From Clostridia bacterium (lineage in GTDB: Bacteria > Bacillota > Clostridia > Christensenellales > UBA1242): a stretch of 16,050 bases of DNA. The stretch spans positions 1 to 16,050 of the forward strand of contig CAAFWB010000088.1 of NCBI GenBank assembly GCA_900766395.1. Direction: 5' to 3'. Of this stretch, positions 1 to 7,526 are shown in pieces (positions within the stretch are counted from its first letter, which is position 1; each line of letters begins with the position of its first letter). The translations under genes were made by a program, and so were the position numbers. Below the pieces are notes generated by a model. The model saw nothing but the letters and a program-made list of their open reading frames with translations, was not told the origin of the DNA and searched no databases.

Positions 1-146
1 AATTTAAATTTTGCGTTTGCATTTTTAACACCTTTCAGCACAACTGTTTTAAGCCCCTCTTCCAATGTGAAAAGTTCAACAAGCTTGTCCTTTTCCTTGT
101 AATCTCTTGAACCAAGAACAATTGCACTAACTTTATCTTCGTTCAC
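1..146 (-). CDS. recO: DNA repair protein RecO, N-terminal fragment (runs off the window)
   Basis: RecO binds single-stranded DNA and works with RecR to load RecA in recombinational repair. Only about 48 N-terminal residues are present, and the gene continues past base 1. The visible part matches the RecO N-terminal OB fold: VNEDKVSAIVLGSRDYKEKD, then KLVELFTLEEG and VVLKGVKNANAKFK. I chose the GTG at 144-146 because GGAAGG lies five bases upstream. A second in-frame GTG at 150-152 is possible but leaves almost no spacing from that site. The start sits just past the yqzL stop (149-151), so the two genes are probably translationally coupled. The order era-yqzL-recO is typical of Bacillota and supports the call. 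Confidence 0.85.
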   Translation of the reverse strand, partial: MNEDKVSAIVLGSRDYKEKDKLVELFTLEEGLKTVVLKGVKNANAKFK

Positions 147-148
147 TC

Positions 149-289
149 TCACCTTCCAGAATCTTGCTCCAAATCCAGGTTTTTGCCAAACTCAACTTCT
201 TTGAAAAGTTGATAGTATCCAACTCTGCCTGTTTTTTCAAAAAGGGACCAACAAATTCTTGAAGTATCATACTTGAAATCTCTTGTCAT
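149..289 (-). CDS. yqzL: YqzL-family small protein
   Basis: A 46-residue ORF between era and recO. It starts at ATG 287-289 behind a strong ribosome site (AGGAGGG, five-base spacing). The peptide has the signature of the small YqzL family: an aromatic segment ICWSLFEKTGRVGYYQLFKE, in which W..F..TG.v..Y..L.KE is the recognisable pattern. B. subtilis yqzL occupies the same position between era and recO. Its function is not established in what I know of the family. The stop abuts the recO start, so the two are probably cotranscribed from the promoter at 313-342. Family assignment rests on motif, length and position rather than a search. Confidence 0.75.
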   Translation of the reverse strand: MTRDFKYDTSRICWSLFEKTGRVGYYQLFKEVEFGKNLDLEQDSGR

Positions 290-312
290 AAGTCCCTCCT
301 TTTTATAGTTTT

Positions 313-342
313 AGTATACTCTATTATATGAAAAACAATCAA
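313..342 (-). promoter_or_regulatory. Candidate sigma-A promoter for yqzL-recO
   Basis: On the minus strand, TTGATT (337-342) and TATACT (313-318) are separated by 18 bases, in the 70-base gap between the era stop and yqzL. Transcription would begin about base 306, just upstream of the yqzL ribosome site. A second -10-like TATAAT lies a few bases upstream but has no good -35. No terminator hairpin was found between era and this site, so read-through from the upstream operon is also likely. Confidence 0.5.
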
Positions 343-359
343 ACAAATTTCGACTGTTT

Positions 360-1259
360 TCAAATATTTTCAATATAGCCAAAATCTTTAAGAGCATTTT
401 GCACATCTTTCCAGCCTTTTTTCACTCTAACCCAAATTTTTAACAAAACTTTCTTTCCAACAAGTTTTTCAATCTCCTCGCGAGCAAGAGAACCAATTTG
501 TTTTGACATCTCGCCATGTTTTCCGATGATGATTGATTTGTGAGATTCGCGTTCACAGTATATCTCAACTTCAACTTCAAGCAAATTGCCTTTGTCTTCG
601 TATTGCGAAACAACAACAGCAATTCCATGAGGAATTTCTTCACTGAGAAGAATGAGCGTTTTTTCACGAACAATTTCAGAAATTAAGAACTTTACGGATT
701 TGTCCGTATAGTCATCTTTGTCAAAATGATAAACACTTTCGTTCTCATATTCTGGCAAATTTTTGATTATACAATCTTTGAGAACATCAACATTGTTTCC
801 AGAAAGTGCGGAAATTGGAACAATTTCATCACACACTCCAAGGCGTGTTAATTTGTCAAGAAGTGGATAAACTTTTTCAAACCCAGACCTATCCGTTTTG
901 TTTACTGCAACAATGAGTTTGCCCGTTTTTTCTTTCAAATTTTTGATGTATTCAAACTCGTCTTCTTTTGTTGGTTTTGTTGAATCCAAAACATAAACAA
1001 TCATGTCAACATCGCTTGTCGCAGTGCGAACTGATTTCATCATAAACTTATCCAGCCCGTTTTTTGCAGCATGAATTCCGGGAGTGTCAACAAACACAAT
1101 TTGATAGTTGTCCCCGTTTGCTATGCCCAAAATGTTGTTCCTCGTTGTCTGCGGTTTTGAAGAAATGATTGACACCTTTTGTCCAACAAAAGAGTTGAGC
1201 AATGTGCTTTTGCCAGCATTTGGACGACCAATGATTGAAACATAACCAAATTTAACCAT
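360..1259 (-). CDS. era: GTPase Era
   Basis: Era is an essential GTPase that binds the 3' end of 16S rRNA and helps mature the 30S subunit. The 299-residue protein has the usual family length. An N-terminal GTPase domain carries G1 GRPNAGKST (residues 11-19), G3 DTPG and G4 NKTD. A C-terminal KH domain contains the IIIGKHGEMSKQIG loop and ends in the usual VKVRKGWK-like stretch (here VRVKKGWK). An upstream in-frame ATG exists at 1304, but I chose the ATG at 1257-1259. It is preceded by GAGGTGATA and starts the conserved MVKFGYVSIIGRPNAGKS. The start overlaps the ybeY stop by eight bases, so the two are coupled, and they act in the same rRNA maturation pathway. Confidence 0.97.
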   Translation of the reverse strand: MVKFGYVSIIGRPNAGKSTLLNSFVGQKVSIISSKPQTTRNNILGIANGDNYQIVFVDTPGIHAAKNGLDKFMMKSVRTATSDVDMIVYVLDSTKPTKEDEFEYIKNLKEKTGKLIVAVNKTDRSGFEKVYPLLDKLTRLGVCDEIVPISALSGNNVDVLKDCIIKNLPEYENESVYHFDKDDYTDKSVKFLISEIVREKTLILLSEEIPHGIAVVVSQYEDKGNLLEVEVEIYCERESHKSIIIGKHGEMSKQIGSLAREEIEKLVGKKVLLKIWVRVKKGWKDVQNALKDFGYIENI

Positions 1260-1737
1260 TATCACCTCGCTTGAGACCTTTTCTGATAAGAACAAGTTCT
1301 GCAACGCTTTGCATCAGTTCTTCATCATCTTTTTCAATATGGTCATAGCCCAAAAGATGCAAGAATCCATGCAACGCCAAAAAGCAAAGTTCTCTTTCTT
1401 TGCTGTGTCCATATTCCACTGCTTGACTTGCCGCAATCGCCTCACAAATCGCAATGCTACCAATCATGAGCCTGTTGTTTTCAAGTTCGCCCGCGTAATC
1501 ATTCAGGTCTATGCTTTTGCCCATTTTGATTTCATACATTGGAAAAGACAAAACATCTGTCGACTTGTCAATATTGCGGTTTTCACGATTTAGTTTTCTG
1601 ATTTCGTTGACATCGACAAACGAAATTTCAACCTCCAAATTTTTTGGTTGACCCAAAACGCGACATGCACATTGAAGAACAGATTTGATTTTTCGTTTTA
1701 ACCAAAATGAAGCCGAGCCCAAATAATCAATTTTCAT
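1252..1737 (-). CDS. ybeY: Endoribonuclease / rRNA maturation factor YbeY
   Basis: YbeY is a zinc-dependent endoribonuclease involved in 16S rRNA 3'-end processing and ribosome quality control. The 161-residue protein has the diagnostic zinc motif HGFLHLLGYDH (three histidines) near its C terminus and the central STDVLSFP motif. The ATG at 1735-1737 follows AGGAGTGTT. An in-frame extension upstream overlaps yqfD and has no matching ribosome site, so I left it out. The ybeY ribosome site overlaps the yqfD stop (TAGGAG), and the 3' end overlaps era by eight bases. The gene is therefore embedded in a tightly coupled operon. phoH and yqfF, which often sit just upstream of ybeY in Bacillota, are absent here. 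Confidence 0.95.
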   Translation of the reverse strand: MKIDYLGSASFWLKRKIKSVLQCACRVLGQPKNLEVEISFVDVNEIRKLNRENRNIDKSTDVLSFPMYEIKMGKSIDLNDYAGELENNRLMIGSIAICEAIAASQAVEYGHSKERELCFLALHGFLHLLGYDHIEKDDEELMQSVAELVLIRKGLKRGDNG

Positions 1738-1744
1738 AACACTC

Positions 1745-2886
1745 CTAAAACGACATGACGATTTTGCCTTCGACAATATATTGGACGAATTTTTTATCTC
1801 CATCGCCATAAATATTCTGCCGTTCATTTGTTATTATAACACCGTTTGGGAGTTGTTGAAAAACATTTTGCTTGGCTTTTTCAAGATAATTTTGTTTCTC
1901 CGCGTCAAAATCAACTTGCTTAATAACCTCTTTGAGTTCATAAATCGTCTTTTTCTTATATTTGAGTGGCAAAATATTATTGTGCGACAAATCTTGTTCG
2001 TTTTCGATTTCTTCAAAATTTTCAAAGAAAGATTCTTCATCATGTTTATAGATTTCAAGCCCAAACAACGTCAGCGAATATATCGTTTGCGATTTGCCAG
2101 TTCTCTCAAATGTCACAACTTGGTCCGAATGGGAAATTGTGCTGTCAAAAAAGCATGATATTTCAATTTTTCCTCTTGGAACGACATATTCTTTGTCGCC
2201 TTTTGAATCAAGAACATATGGCAAAATCAAGTCACTTCCCACCTTAACAAAATCTCCAACTTTCACCGCAGCGGTTCCTTGATAAATCTCAATGTTTGAA
2301 ACATAGCCACGACATGAACTTTTCGCCGAAAGTTCAGAAAGGTTTTTGTCTGTTTCGGTATTGGTTAGTTTTTCTTTGATATCAACAACCACATAACATC
2401 CTCTTTTGATGACACTAACAAAACTTATTGTGTCAAATTCATTTCGCAGTTGCTTTTCAATTTCCGAGCAATCAATTTCGCCTTTTCGATATGCATTTTG
2501 TTTCAAATTTTGTTCAACATATTCAGAAATTTTTTCATCGTCAAGTGTCGTGCAGCCATTAACTTTCACAAAATAAGAAAAATTATTTAAAATTGCCAAA
2601 AAAATTATAAAAATTAATACTGAAATAAATATTCCATAATTATTTATAAAAAAATGTAAAATATTACCAAACCCGCTCCGTGAAAGGATTTGATAATTAA
2701 TATTTTTATTTTTAAATATTTTTTTTAATAATTTTAATTTATTTTTTTTATCCAAAAAGTCATCTCTTCGTGAGATGTCATATTTATATCAAAAAGTTCA
2801 ATTCCATTGCGTTTTATGAACGACAAAAGTTTGAGTTGATTCAACCCAACAACTTTTATTTCAACTCTTGACTCCCCATGCTTCAA
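1745..2886 (-). CDS. yqfD: Sporulation protein YqfD, interrupted by a -1 frameshift at an A8 run
   Basis: YqfD is a membrane protein of the SigE sporulation regulon in Bacillus; its molecular role is not well defined. The gene is in two frames. Frame one starts at TTG 2884-2886, overlapping the yqfC stop as TTGA, and gives 48 residues including VEIKVVGLNQLKLLSFIKRN and GIELFDI. This matches the YqfD N-terminal region but ends at a TAA soon after the A8 run (2742-2749). The -1 frame continues directly with NKLKLLKKIFKNKN, a membrane segment (IFISVLIFIIFLAIL) and the long extracytoplasmic part, to TAG at 1745. Joined with a -1 shift the protein is 380 residues, close to the roughly 400 usual for the family. 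Taken alone, the downstream frame would begin at a TTG (2755) and lack the N-terminal domain. An assembly indel, a real mutation or programmed slippage are all possible. Confidence 0.8.
2742..2749 (-). other. A8 homopolymer / candidate -1 slippery site in yqfD
   Basis: The minus-strand sequence is TGG ATA AAA AAA ATA AAT TAA in the N-terminal frame of yqfD. The heptamer A AAA AAA is in the X XXY YYZ register required for -1 tandem tRNA slippage. One -1 slip, or one extra A added during transcription or in the true sequence, gives ATA AAA AAA AAT AAA TTA and continues into the 332-codon downstream frame. Without it, translation ends three codons on. A second A8 run occurs about 15 bases downstream. 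Confidence 0.6.
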
Positions 2887-3146
2887 ATTTTGTTCACTCC
2901 AATGATTTTCCCGCGGATTAATACAACCTTGTCTTCAAGTTCAACAATTTCAAGATTTTCGCCACTCACGCGAAGTTTTGTTTTCTTTATTCTCACATCA
3001 ATTTCGGTGTCCGCGATTGACAAAATGTCAACAACTCCCTCAATATAGAGCGAGAAAAAATCAATCATGACAATTTGACAAAATGGACTCAAATCACTGA
3101 CTCCAAGTTTTTGTTTTATTTCAGAAAAAAAATTAAACCGCGTCAT
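2883..3146 (-). CDS. yqfC: Sporulation protein YqfC (YabP/YqfC family)
   Basis: An 87-residue protein of the YabP/YqfC family, SigE-dependent sporulation proteins usually encoded just before yqfD. The diagnostic middle is LYIEGVVDILSIADTEIDVR, followed by a strand pattern resembling I.G.nL.I..L (LRVSGENLEIVELEDKVVLI) and a terminal IRGKIIGV. The start is ATG 3144-3146; an in-frame stop lies upstream, so no longer form from a standard start is evident. No convincing Shine-Dalgarno sequence precedes this ATG, which sits inside a hairpin (3133-3168). The stop overlaps the proposed yqfD start by four bases. YqfC and YqfD are normally found together, which supports both calls. Confidence 0.85.
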   Translation of the reverse strand: MTRFNFFSEIKQKLGVSDLSPFCQIVMIDFFSLYIEGVVDILSIADTEIDVRIKKTKLRVSGENLEIVELEDKVVLIRGKIIGVNKI

Positions 3147-3168
3147 AGTGTAATCTATGCGGGTTTAA
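3133..3168. other. Imperfect hairpin covering the yqfC start codon
   Basis: TTAAACC (3133-3139), CG (3141-3142) and CATAG (3144-3148) pair with CTATG (3155-3159), CG (3160-3161) and GGTTTAA (3162-3168). This gives 14 base pairs with two single-base bulges and a six-base loop. The yqfC ATG (3144-3146 on the minus strand) lies in the stem. There is no long T run after it, so it is not a good intrinsic terminator. It could reduce translation initiation or protect an mRNA end. Confidence 0.4.
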
Positions 3169-3178
3169 CTAATTTAGA

Positions 3179-4777
3179 CTATTTTTGTTCGTTTAGTTTG
3201 AGAAGAACTTTCGCAGTTGCAAGAGCGTCATTGAGCGCTCTGTGCGCCCCAATTAGCACGATGCCCAAGTTCTTGACCACTGTTGAAAGTTTGTAGTTGG
3301 AAGAAGCCATTTTTGACCTCGCAAGAAGAATGACATCTGTTGTTTGATTGTCAAACTCAATTCCAAGTTTTCGTGATTGAACTGCAAGAATCTTGTCATC
3401 AAAGTTTGCACTGTTATAGCCACCCAAAATGCAACCCTTGCAGAAGTCATAAAACGCAGGCATGACAATTTTGATTGATGGAGATGAGGCAACCATGTCA
3501 TTTGAAATGTTTGTCACTTGTGTGATTATATCAGGAATTGTGTTTTGAGGTTTTATCAGAGTTTGGAACACATCAACAATTTCGCCACTCTTGATTTTGA
3601 CCGCTCCAATTTCAATAATTTCACAAGTGTTCGTGTCAAGTCCCGTTGTTTCAAAATCGTAAACAACAAATTCATTATCCATAATATAAGATGAATAAGT
3701 TGGTTTTTTGTCAAAAATGTTTGCCTGATGTTTTTCAACATATGGTCGAACAAACTCAAATTCTTGCTCCTGAGCTTCAAAAGAAAAATCAGGATCAAAC
3801 TCATCATATTCGTCAATTTCACCCATATCATCATTCTTGCTTATTGATTCCACTTTTTCATTGCAAAGCCCAAGCGAACGAATATAGCAAGTAAAATTGT
3901 TATTAAACTTTTGCACATCTCCGATAATAATCACTCTTGTGTCATCTGCAAGTTTGTCCATCTTTTTCTCATTTGTTAGACTAGAAAAATATGTGCAATT
4001 CATTCTTCCACTTGAATCGGTCAAAGTGAATGTGTAGTAAGAACTTTCTTTTGCGTTCTCCCCTTTTGCTTTTTCTTTTTTCTTTATGTAGTGTTTCTTT
4101 TGGAAATTGGAAATAACACCCGAAAGAATTACACTCAATTTTTCGCCGCTAATGTTTTTGATATATTCTGGCTTTGGCGTGATTTCTTGCCCAAACATCA
4201 TGAACACATCGCCAACTTCATATCTTTTTGTGACAACTCGGTTTTGCATATACATTCGAGGTGCAAGCCTCTCTCTTTCCTCCAAAACACTTGTGTCAAT
4301 CACTTTGTTTTCGCACACAATAATTTTGACGGCAAATTTTGCGATAAATTCCTTTGAAAGTTCAGTTTCCAAAAACTTATCCGCACCCCTATCTTCAAGG
4401 CTTGTGGCAACAAGATTCGGAGCAGAAATGGAAATATGAATAACATCGTCTTTTTGAACAGAAATATCACTTTCGCATATTTCTCCAACACTTGACTTGA
4501 AAGCACCTTGCAAAATTTTGAGTGTTTCTTTTGCAATCAAATCTTCATCCAAAAAACTTTTGCGAAATTTGAGTTTGAGGGAAGAAAATAGTTCTAGTTT
4601 TTTAGCAAAAAAGTTTTGCAATTCTTCTCTTTGTTCGTCAGTTATTTCTTTAATCTTTTCATCGAACAAAAAAGTTATCGTTGTCAAATTTTCGCTTTTT
4701 GAAAAAACAACGGAATAGACTTGCAAAAAAGTATATTTATCACCAAATTCTTTTCTTAATTCTTCTGTATAAAACAT
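3179..4777 (-). CDS. PolC-like protein with OB fold and DEDDh 3'-5' exonuclease, lacking PHP and polymerase domains
   Basis: A 532-residue protein at the usual polC position, three bases after rseP. Residues 1-200 resemble the PolC N-terminal region, ending in VFMMFGQEITPKPEYIKNIS, which is like the segment before the PolC OB fold. Residues about 215-305 form an OB-fold nucleic-acid-binding domain (YYTFTLTDSSGRMNCTYF). An acidic linker (315-345) follows, then a DnaQ-like exonuclease (about 368-530). Its catalytic set is intact: D374 and E376 (VVYDFETTGLD), D460 (NSANFDDK), H512 and D517 (HRALNDA). Full PolC has about 1,430 residues, with the exonuclease inserted in a PHP domain and followed by the polymerase. 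Here there is no PHP HxH motif, and the protein ends cleanly after the exonuclease. The downstream gap is 32 bases, so no decayed polymerase remnant is present. A stand-alone proofreading or repair exonuclease is likely; whether a full PolC exists elsewhere cannot be seen. Confidence 0.8.
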   Translation of the reverse strand: MFYTEELRKEFGDKYTFLQVYSVVFSKSENLTTITFLFDEKIKEITDEQREELQNFFAKKLELFSSLKLKFRKSFLDEDLIAKETLKILQGAFKSSVGEICESDISVQKDDVIHISISAPNLVATSLEDRGADKFLETELSKEFIAKFAVKIIVCENKVIDTSVLEERERLAPRMYMQNRVVTKRYEVGDVFMMFGQEITPKPEYIKNISGEKLSVILSGVISNFQKKHYIKKKEKAKGENAKESSYYTFTLTDSSGRMNCTYFSSLTNEKKMDKLADDTRVIIIGDVQKFNNNFTCYIRSLGLCNEKVESISKNDDMGEIDEYDEFDPDFSFEAQEQEFEFVRPYVEKHQANIFDKKPTYSSYIMDNEFVVYDFETTGLDTNTCEIIEIGAVKIKSGEIVDVFQTLIKPQNTIPDIITQVTNISNDMVASSPSIKIVMPAFYDFCKGCILGGYNSANFDDKILAVQSRKLGIEFDNQTTDVILLARSKMASSNYKLSTVVKNLGIVLIGAHRALNDALATAKVLLKLNEQK

Positions 4778-4780
4778 ATA

Positions 4781-5848
4781 TCACACCACAAAATGTATTA
4801 TATCAACCACAACAACAAAAGCCAACAGAACAAAAAGGCCAATGGTATGAATCATATTTTCCACCTTTCTATTGATTGGTTTTTTGCGTATCCATTCAAT
4901 TATTGTAAACAAAATATGAGCCCCGTCAAGTGCTGGGAATGGAAGCAAGTTAAACATTGCAAGATTGGCGGCAATCAGCGGAAGGAAAATAAACAAATTT
5001 GCAATATTTGCTGACGTTGCCTCAGCCATGACCGAAATGGTCGTTATTGTTCCACCAAGCGAAGTTATTGGGATTTGGAATGTGATGAGCATCCACAAAC
5101 TTTTCAGAACTAGCCACGCAAATCCAACCGCCATTGGAACGGCTCGAAGAAGTGCTTTTCCAAAACTATATCGATATGTTGACACAGTTTGAATTCCTAT
5201 TGCACGAGTTGTTGAACCATCAGCATTTGTGATGTCATAAAAACGGCAATATTCTTTGCGGATTTCCCCATTTCTTTCGATGGTCAACGTCACACCCTCT
5301 TCATTTTTATGCTTTGCAACAAGTTCTTGCATTGTGCCGGAAAAAGCAAAGTCAACTTTTTCATCATTGACCTCCCAAATGATGTCACCTTGTTGCAAAT
5401 TTGTGTTTATTGAATCTGGCGAAAGTGTGTCAACAACCTTGATGTCATAACCAAATGAAACCAGCAAAATAAATGAAAAAATTATTGCTGACAAAAAGTT
5501 GAAAAACGCACCCATAAAAAGAACGATAATTCTTTTCCATGGCTTTTGATTAACAAATGCCTCTGGGTCGGAATCGTCTTTTTCTGTCCCCTCACCTTTG
5601 AAAGCACAATATCCGCCAAGCGGAAAAATGCGAAGTGAAATTTTTTCACCACGCTTGTTGGTTTTTGAAAAAATTGCCTTGCCAAAACCAACTGAAAACT
5701 CTTCAATTTTGAATTTCAAAATGCGTCCAGCAGTATAATGCCCCAGTTCATGAATGAGAACCATCAACAAAAGAACCAGAACTGCCAAAATGATATACAG
5801 CACTGAACTCAATATATTGTCACCAAGCATTGAAAAACAATTTATCAT
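4781..5848 (-). CDS. rseP: Site-2 intramembrane metalloprotease RseP/RasP
   Basis: RseP/RasP cleaves transmembrane substrates such as anti-sigma factors and signal-peptide remnants within the cytoplasmic membrane. The 355-residue protein starts with a transmembrane helix holding the zinc motif HELGH (H33, E34, H37). It then has a PDZ region (about 130-215, including LQQGDIIWEVNDEKV) and C-terminal helices with NLLPFPALDGAHI (about 300-312), whose Asp is the third zinc ligand. Families usually have LDGGR or LDGGH; LDGAH is a mild variant. The start is ATG 5846-5848, with a weak AGGA site about 13 bases upstream; the ATG at 5830 is an alternative. cdsA is directly upstream. The dxr gene often found between cdsA and rasP in Bacillota is missing. 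Confidence 0.93.
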   Translation of the reverse strand: MINCFSMLGDNILSSVLYIILAVLVLLLMVLIHELGHYTAGRILKFKIEEFSVGFGKAIFSKTNKRGEKISLRIFPLGGYCAFKGEGTEKDDSDPEAFVNQKPWKRIIVLFMGAFFNFLSAIIFSFILLVSFGYDIKVVDTLSPDSINTNLQQGDIIWEVNDEKVDFAFSGTMQELVAKHKNEEGVTLTIERNGEIRKEYCRFYDITNADGSTTRAIGIQTVSTYRYSFGKALLRAVPMAVGFAWLVLKSLWMLITFQIPITSLGGTITTISVMAEATSANIANLFIFLPLIAANLAMFNLLPFPALDGAHILFTIIEWIRKKPINRKVENMIHTIGLFVLLAFVVVVDIIHFVV

Positions 5849-5871
5849 TCTTTTATTTTATGTCCTATTTA

Positions 5872-6825
5872 CTAAATTAATAATACAAAGAAGAAGAAAA
5901 ATACGAATGGTGCATTAAATGTGTGACTATCCAGTCTATCAAGAACGCCACCATGTCCAGGAATAAAGTTGCTGCTGTCTTTCACCATTGCACGGCGTTT
6001 TAGGAATGACTCAAACAAATCGCCAGCAGTTGAAACCAATGAACCAAAGAAGCCAATCATTGCGAAGTGAACAAGACTTATCCCGCAAGCATCAAACGCA
6101 GTTTTGATATCTCCAAATGATGTCAAAACAAAGAACAAAGCAACCATGACAAGTGTCGTCATAATCACCCCACTCACAAATCCAGAAACAGTTTTGTTCG
6201 GGCTTGTTTTTGGGCAAAGTTTTGGACCTTTTAGAAGCATTCCAAAAAGCATTGCAAAAGTATCAGAAATAATTGGAATAAGGAAAGCAACAACCAAAGC
6301 AATAAATGAAACGTCAACTCCGCCAAATTTCTCAATTCCCGTCAAGAAATAACCCATGTCGCCAAGATGATTTGTCAAAACCAAAAACATCAACAAAATT
6401 GCAGGATAGAAGAAAGTTATCATTGAATAAATCGACTTTCTGATTGCAAAACTTGGGTATGGAGTTTGAAGTCCACGAATACGCAAATCTGTTGCCAACC
6501 ACTTTTTGAAAATTAGCGAAACAACAAATGTAAAAACTGTGACACCAACGGCACATATGACCATACTTGCAAAAACAATAATTATGTTGACTTGTGTGAG
6601 AATGAGAGCCAAACAAACTGAGTATAAAACAATTGGAAACAATCCTGCCAAAACAGAGAAATTATATAGCCCCATTTTGAGCAGCATATTTGACATTTCG
6701 TATCCTGCAAGAATCATAATGACACCAATGCCAACATCAAATACATATGGTGTCCAAATTTTTGACACGAACATCAAAATCAAAATTGCAATCATTCCAA
6801 GTGCTGATATCAGTCGTTTTTTCAT
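5872..6825 (-). CDS. cdsA: Phosphatidate cytidylyltransferase CdsA
   Basis: CdsA converts CTP and phosphatidic acid to CDP-diacylglycerol, the precursor of phosphatidylglycerol and related phospholipids, in the cytoplasmic membrane. The 317-residue protein is highly hydrophobic, with about eight membrane segments. It carries the family signature near the C terminus: SFLKRRAMVKDSSN followed by FIPGHGGVLDRLDS, which includes the KD, HGG and DRLD elements. The start at ATG 6823-6825 follows TAGGAGAAAAG, which overlaps the uppS stop (TAG at 6834). It sits between uppS and rseP, the usual Bacillota order. The C terminus is a run of phenylalanines (FVFFFFFVLLI), consistent with a last membrane helix. 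Confidence 0.95.
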   Translation of the reverse strand: MKKRLISALGMIAILILMFVSKIWTPYVFDVGIGVIMILAGYEMSNMLLKMGLYNFSVLAGLFPIVLYSVCLALILTQVNIIIVFASMVICAVGVTVFTFVVSLIFKKWLATDLRIRGLQTPYPSFAIRKSIYSMITFFYPAILLMFLVLTNHLGDMGYFLTGIEKFGGVDVSFIALVVAFLIPIISDTFAMLFGMLLKGPKLCPKTSPNKTVSGFVSGVIMTTLVMVALFFVLTSFGDIKTAFDACGISLVHFAMIGFFGSLVSTAGDLFESFLKRRAMVKDSSNFIPGHGGVLDRLDSHTFNAPFVFFFFFVLLI

Positions 6826-6833
6826 CTTTTCTC

Positions 6834-7526
6834 CTATACTTTGCCAAATCTTCTGTGCCTTTTGCTATAAACCTTCAAACATTTTTTGAGCCATCTCTCT
6901 GAAAATGATGGCCAAAAAACTCTTGGGAAATAGAGTTCGCTATAAGCACTCTGCAAAAGCATAAAATTTGACAGCCTTTGCTCCCCGCTTGTTCTAACAA
7001 TAAGGTCTGGGTCTGGCATATCTTTTGTCCAAAGATAATTTCTTAGTGTATTATAATCAATTTTATCTATATTGTCATGAATTATCAAGTTAATTGCCCT
7101 AACAATTTCATCTCTTGAACCATAATTTAACATTATGTTGACACAGATTTTGTCAAAATCCTTTGTCACATATTCAAGTTTTGCCATTTTTTCTCTTAAT
7201 AAGTCATCAAATTTGTCGCGATCACCCAAGAAACTAACTCTAACACCTTTATTGATGCAATCTTGAGTGTGCTCGTCAATAAAATTTTCGAGAAGTTTGA
7301 AAATTCCGTCAACTTCGTATTTATCTCTTTTCCAATTTTCGGTGGAAAAACAAAAGAGCGAAACATACTTTATTTCATATTTCAAACAGGCATCAATCGT
7401 TCTTCGAACCGCTTCAACGCCCATTTTATGTCCATATAAGCGTTCTTTCCCTCGTTTTTTTGCCCACCTGCCGTTGCCGTCAAGAATAAATCCTATGTGT
7501 TTGACACCAAAATTTTCAACCGTCAT
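6834..7526 (-). CDS. uppS: Undecaprenyl diphosphate synthase (isoprenyl transferase)
   Basis: UppS is the cis-prenyltransferase that adds isopentenyl units to farnesyl diphosphate to make the C55 carrier for cell-wall synthesis. The 230-residue protein has both family signatures: HIGFILDGNGRWAKKRG (catalytic D16) at the N terminus and DPDLIVRTSGEQRLSNF with YSELYF near the C terminus. FCFSTENWKR is also typical. The start is ATG 7524-7526 behind GGAGGGCAAAA. Forms reaching upstream would overlap the small ORF at 7516-7725 and have no better ribosome site. The gene overlaps that ORF by 11 bases, implying coupling. UppS and CdsA side by side link lipid-carrier and phospholipid synthesis. Confidence 0.96.
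   Translation of the reverse strand: MTVENFGVKHIGFILDGNGRWAKKRGKERLYGHKMGVEAVRRTIDACLKYEIKYVSLFCFSTENWKRDKYEVDGIFKLLENFIDEHTQDCINKGVRVSFLGDRDKFDDLLREKMAKLEYVTKDFDKICVNIMLNYGSRDEIVRAINLIIHDNIDKIDYNTLRNYLWTKDMPDPDLIVRTSGEQRLSNFMLLQSAYSELYFPRVFWPSFSERWLKKCLKVYSKRHRRFGKV

Noticed and set aside
1738..1827. Longer N terminus for ybeY
   Set aside because: The extra 30 codons lie inside yqfD and the consensus ribosome site is before the ATG at 1737.
1745..2755. yqfD as an intact 336-residue gene starting at TTG 2755
   Set aside because: There is no ribosome site at that TTG, and the missing N-terminal YqfD domain is found in the other frame immediately upstream.
4107..4439. 110-codon plus-strand frame inside the PolC-like gene
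   Set aside because: Overlaps conserved coding sequence on the other strand, no ribosome site, no recognisable fold.
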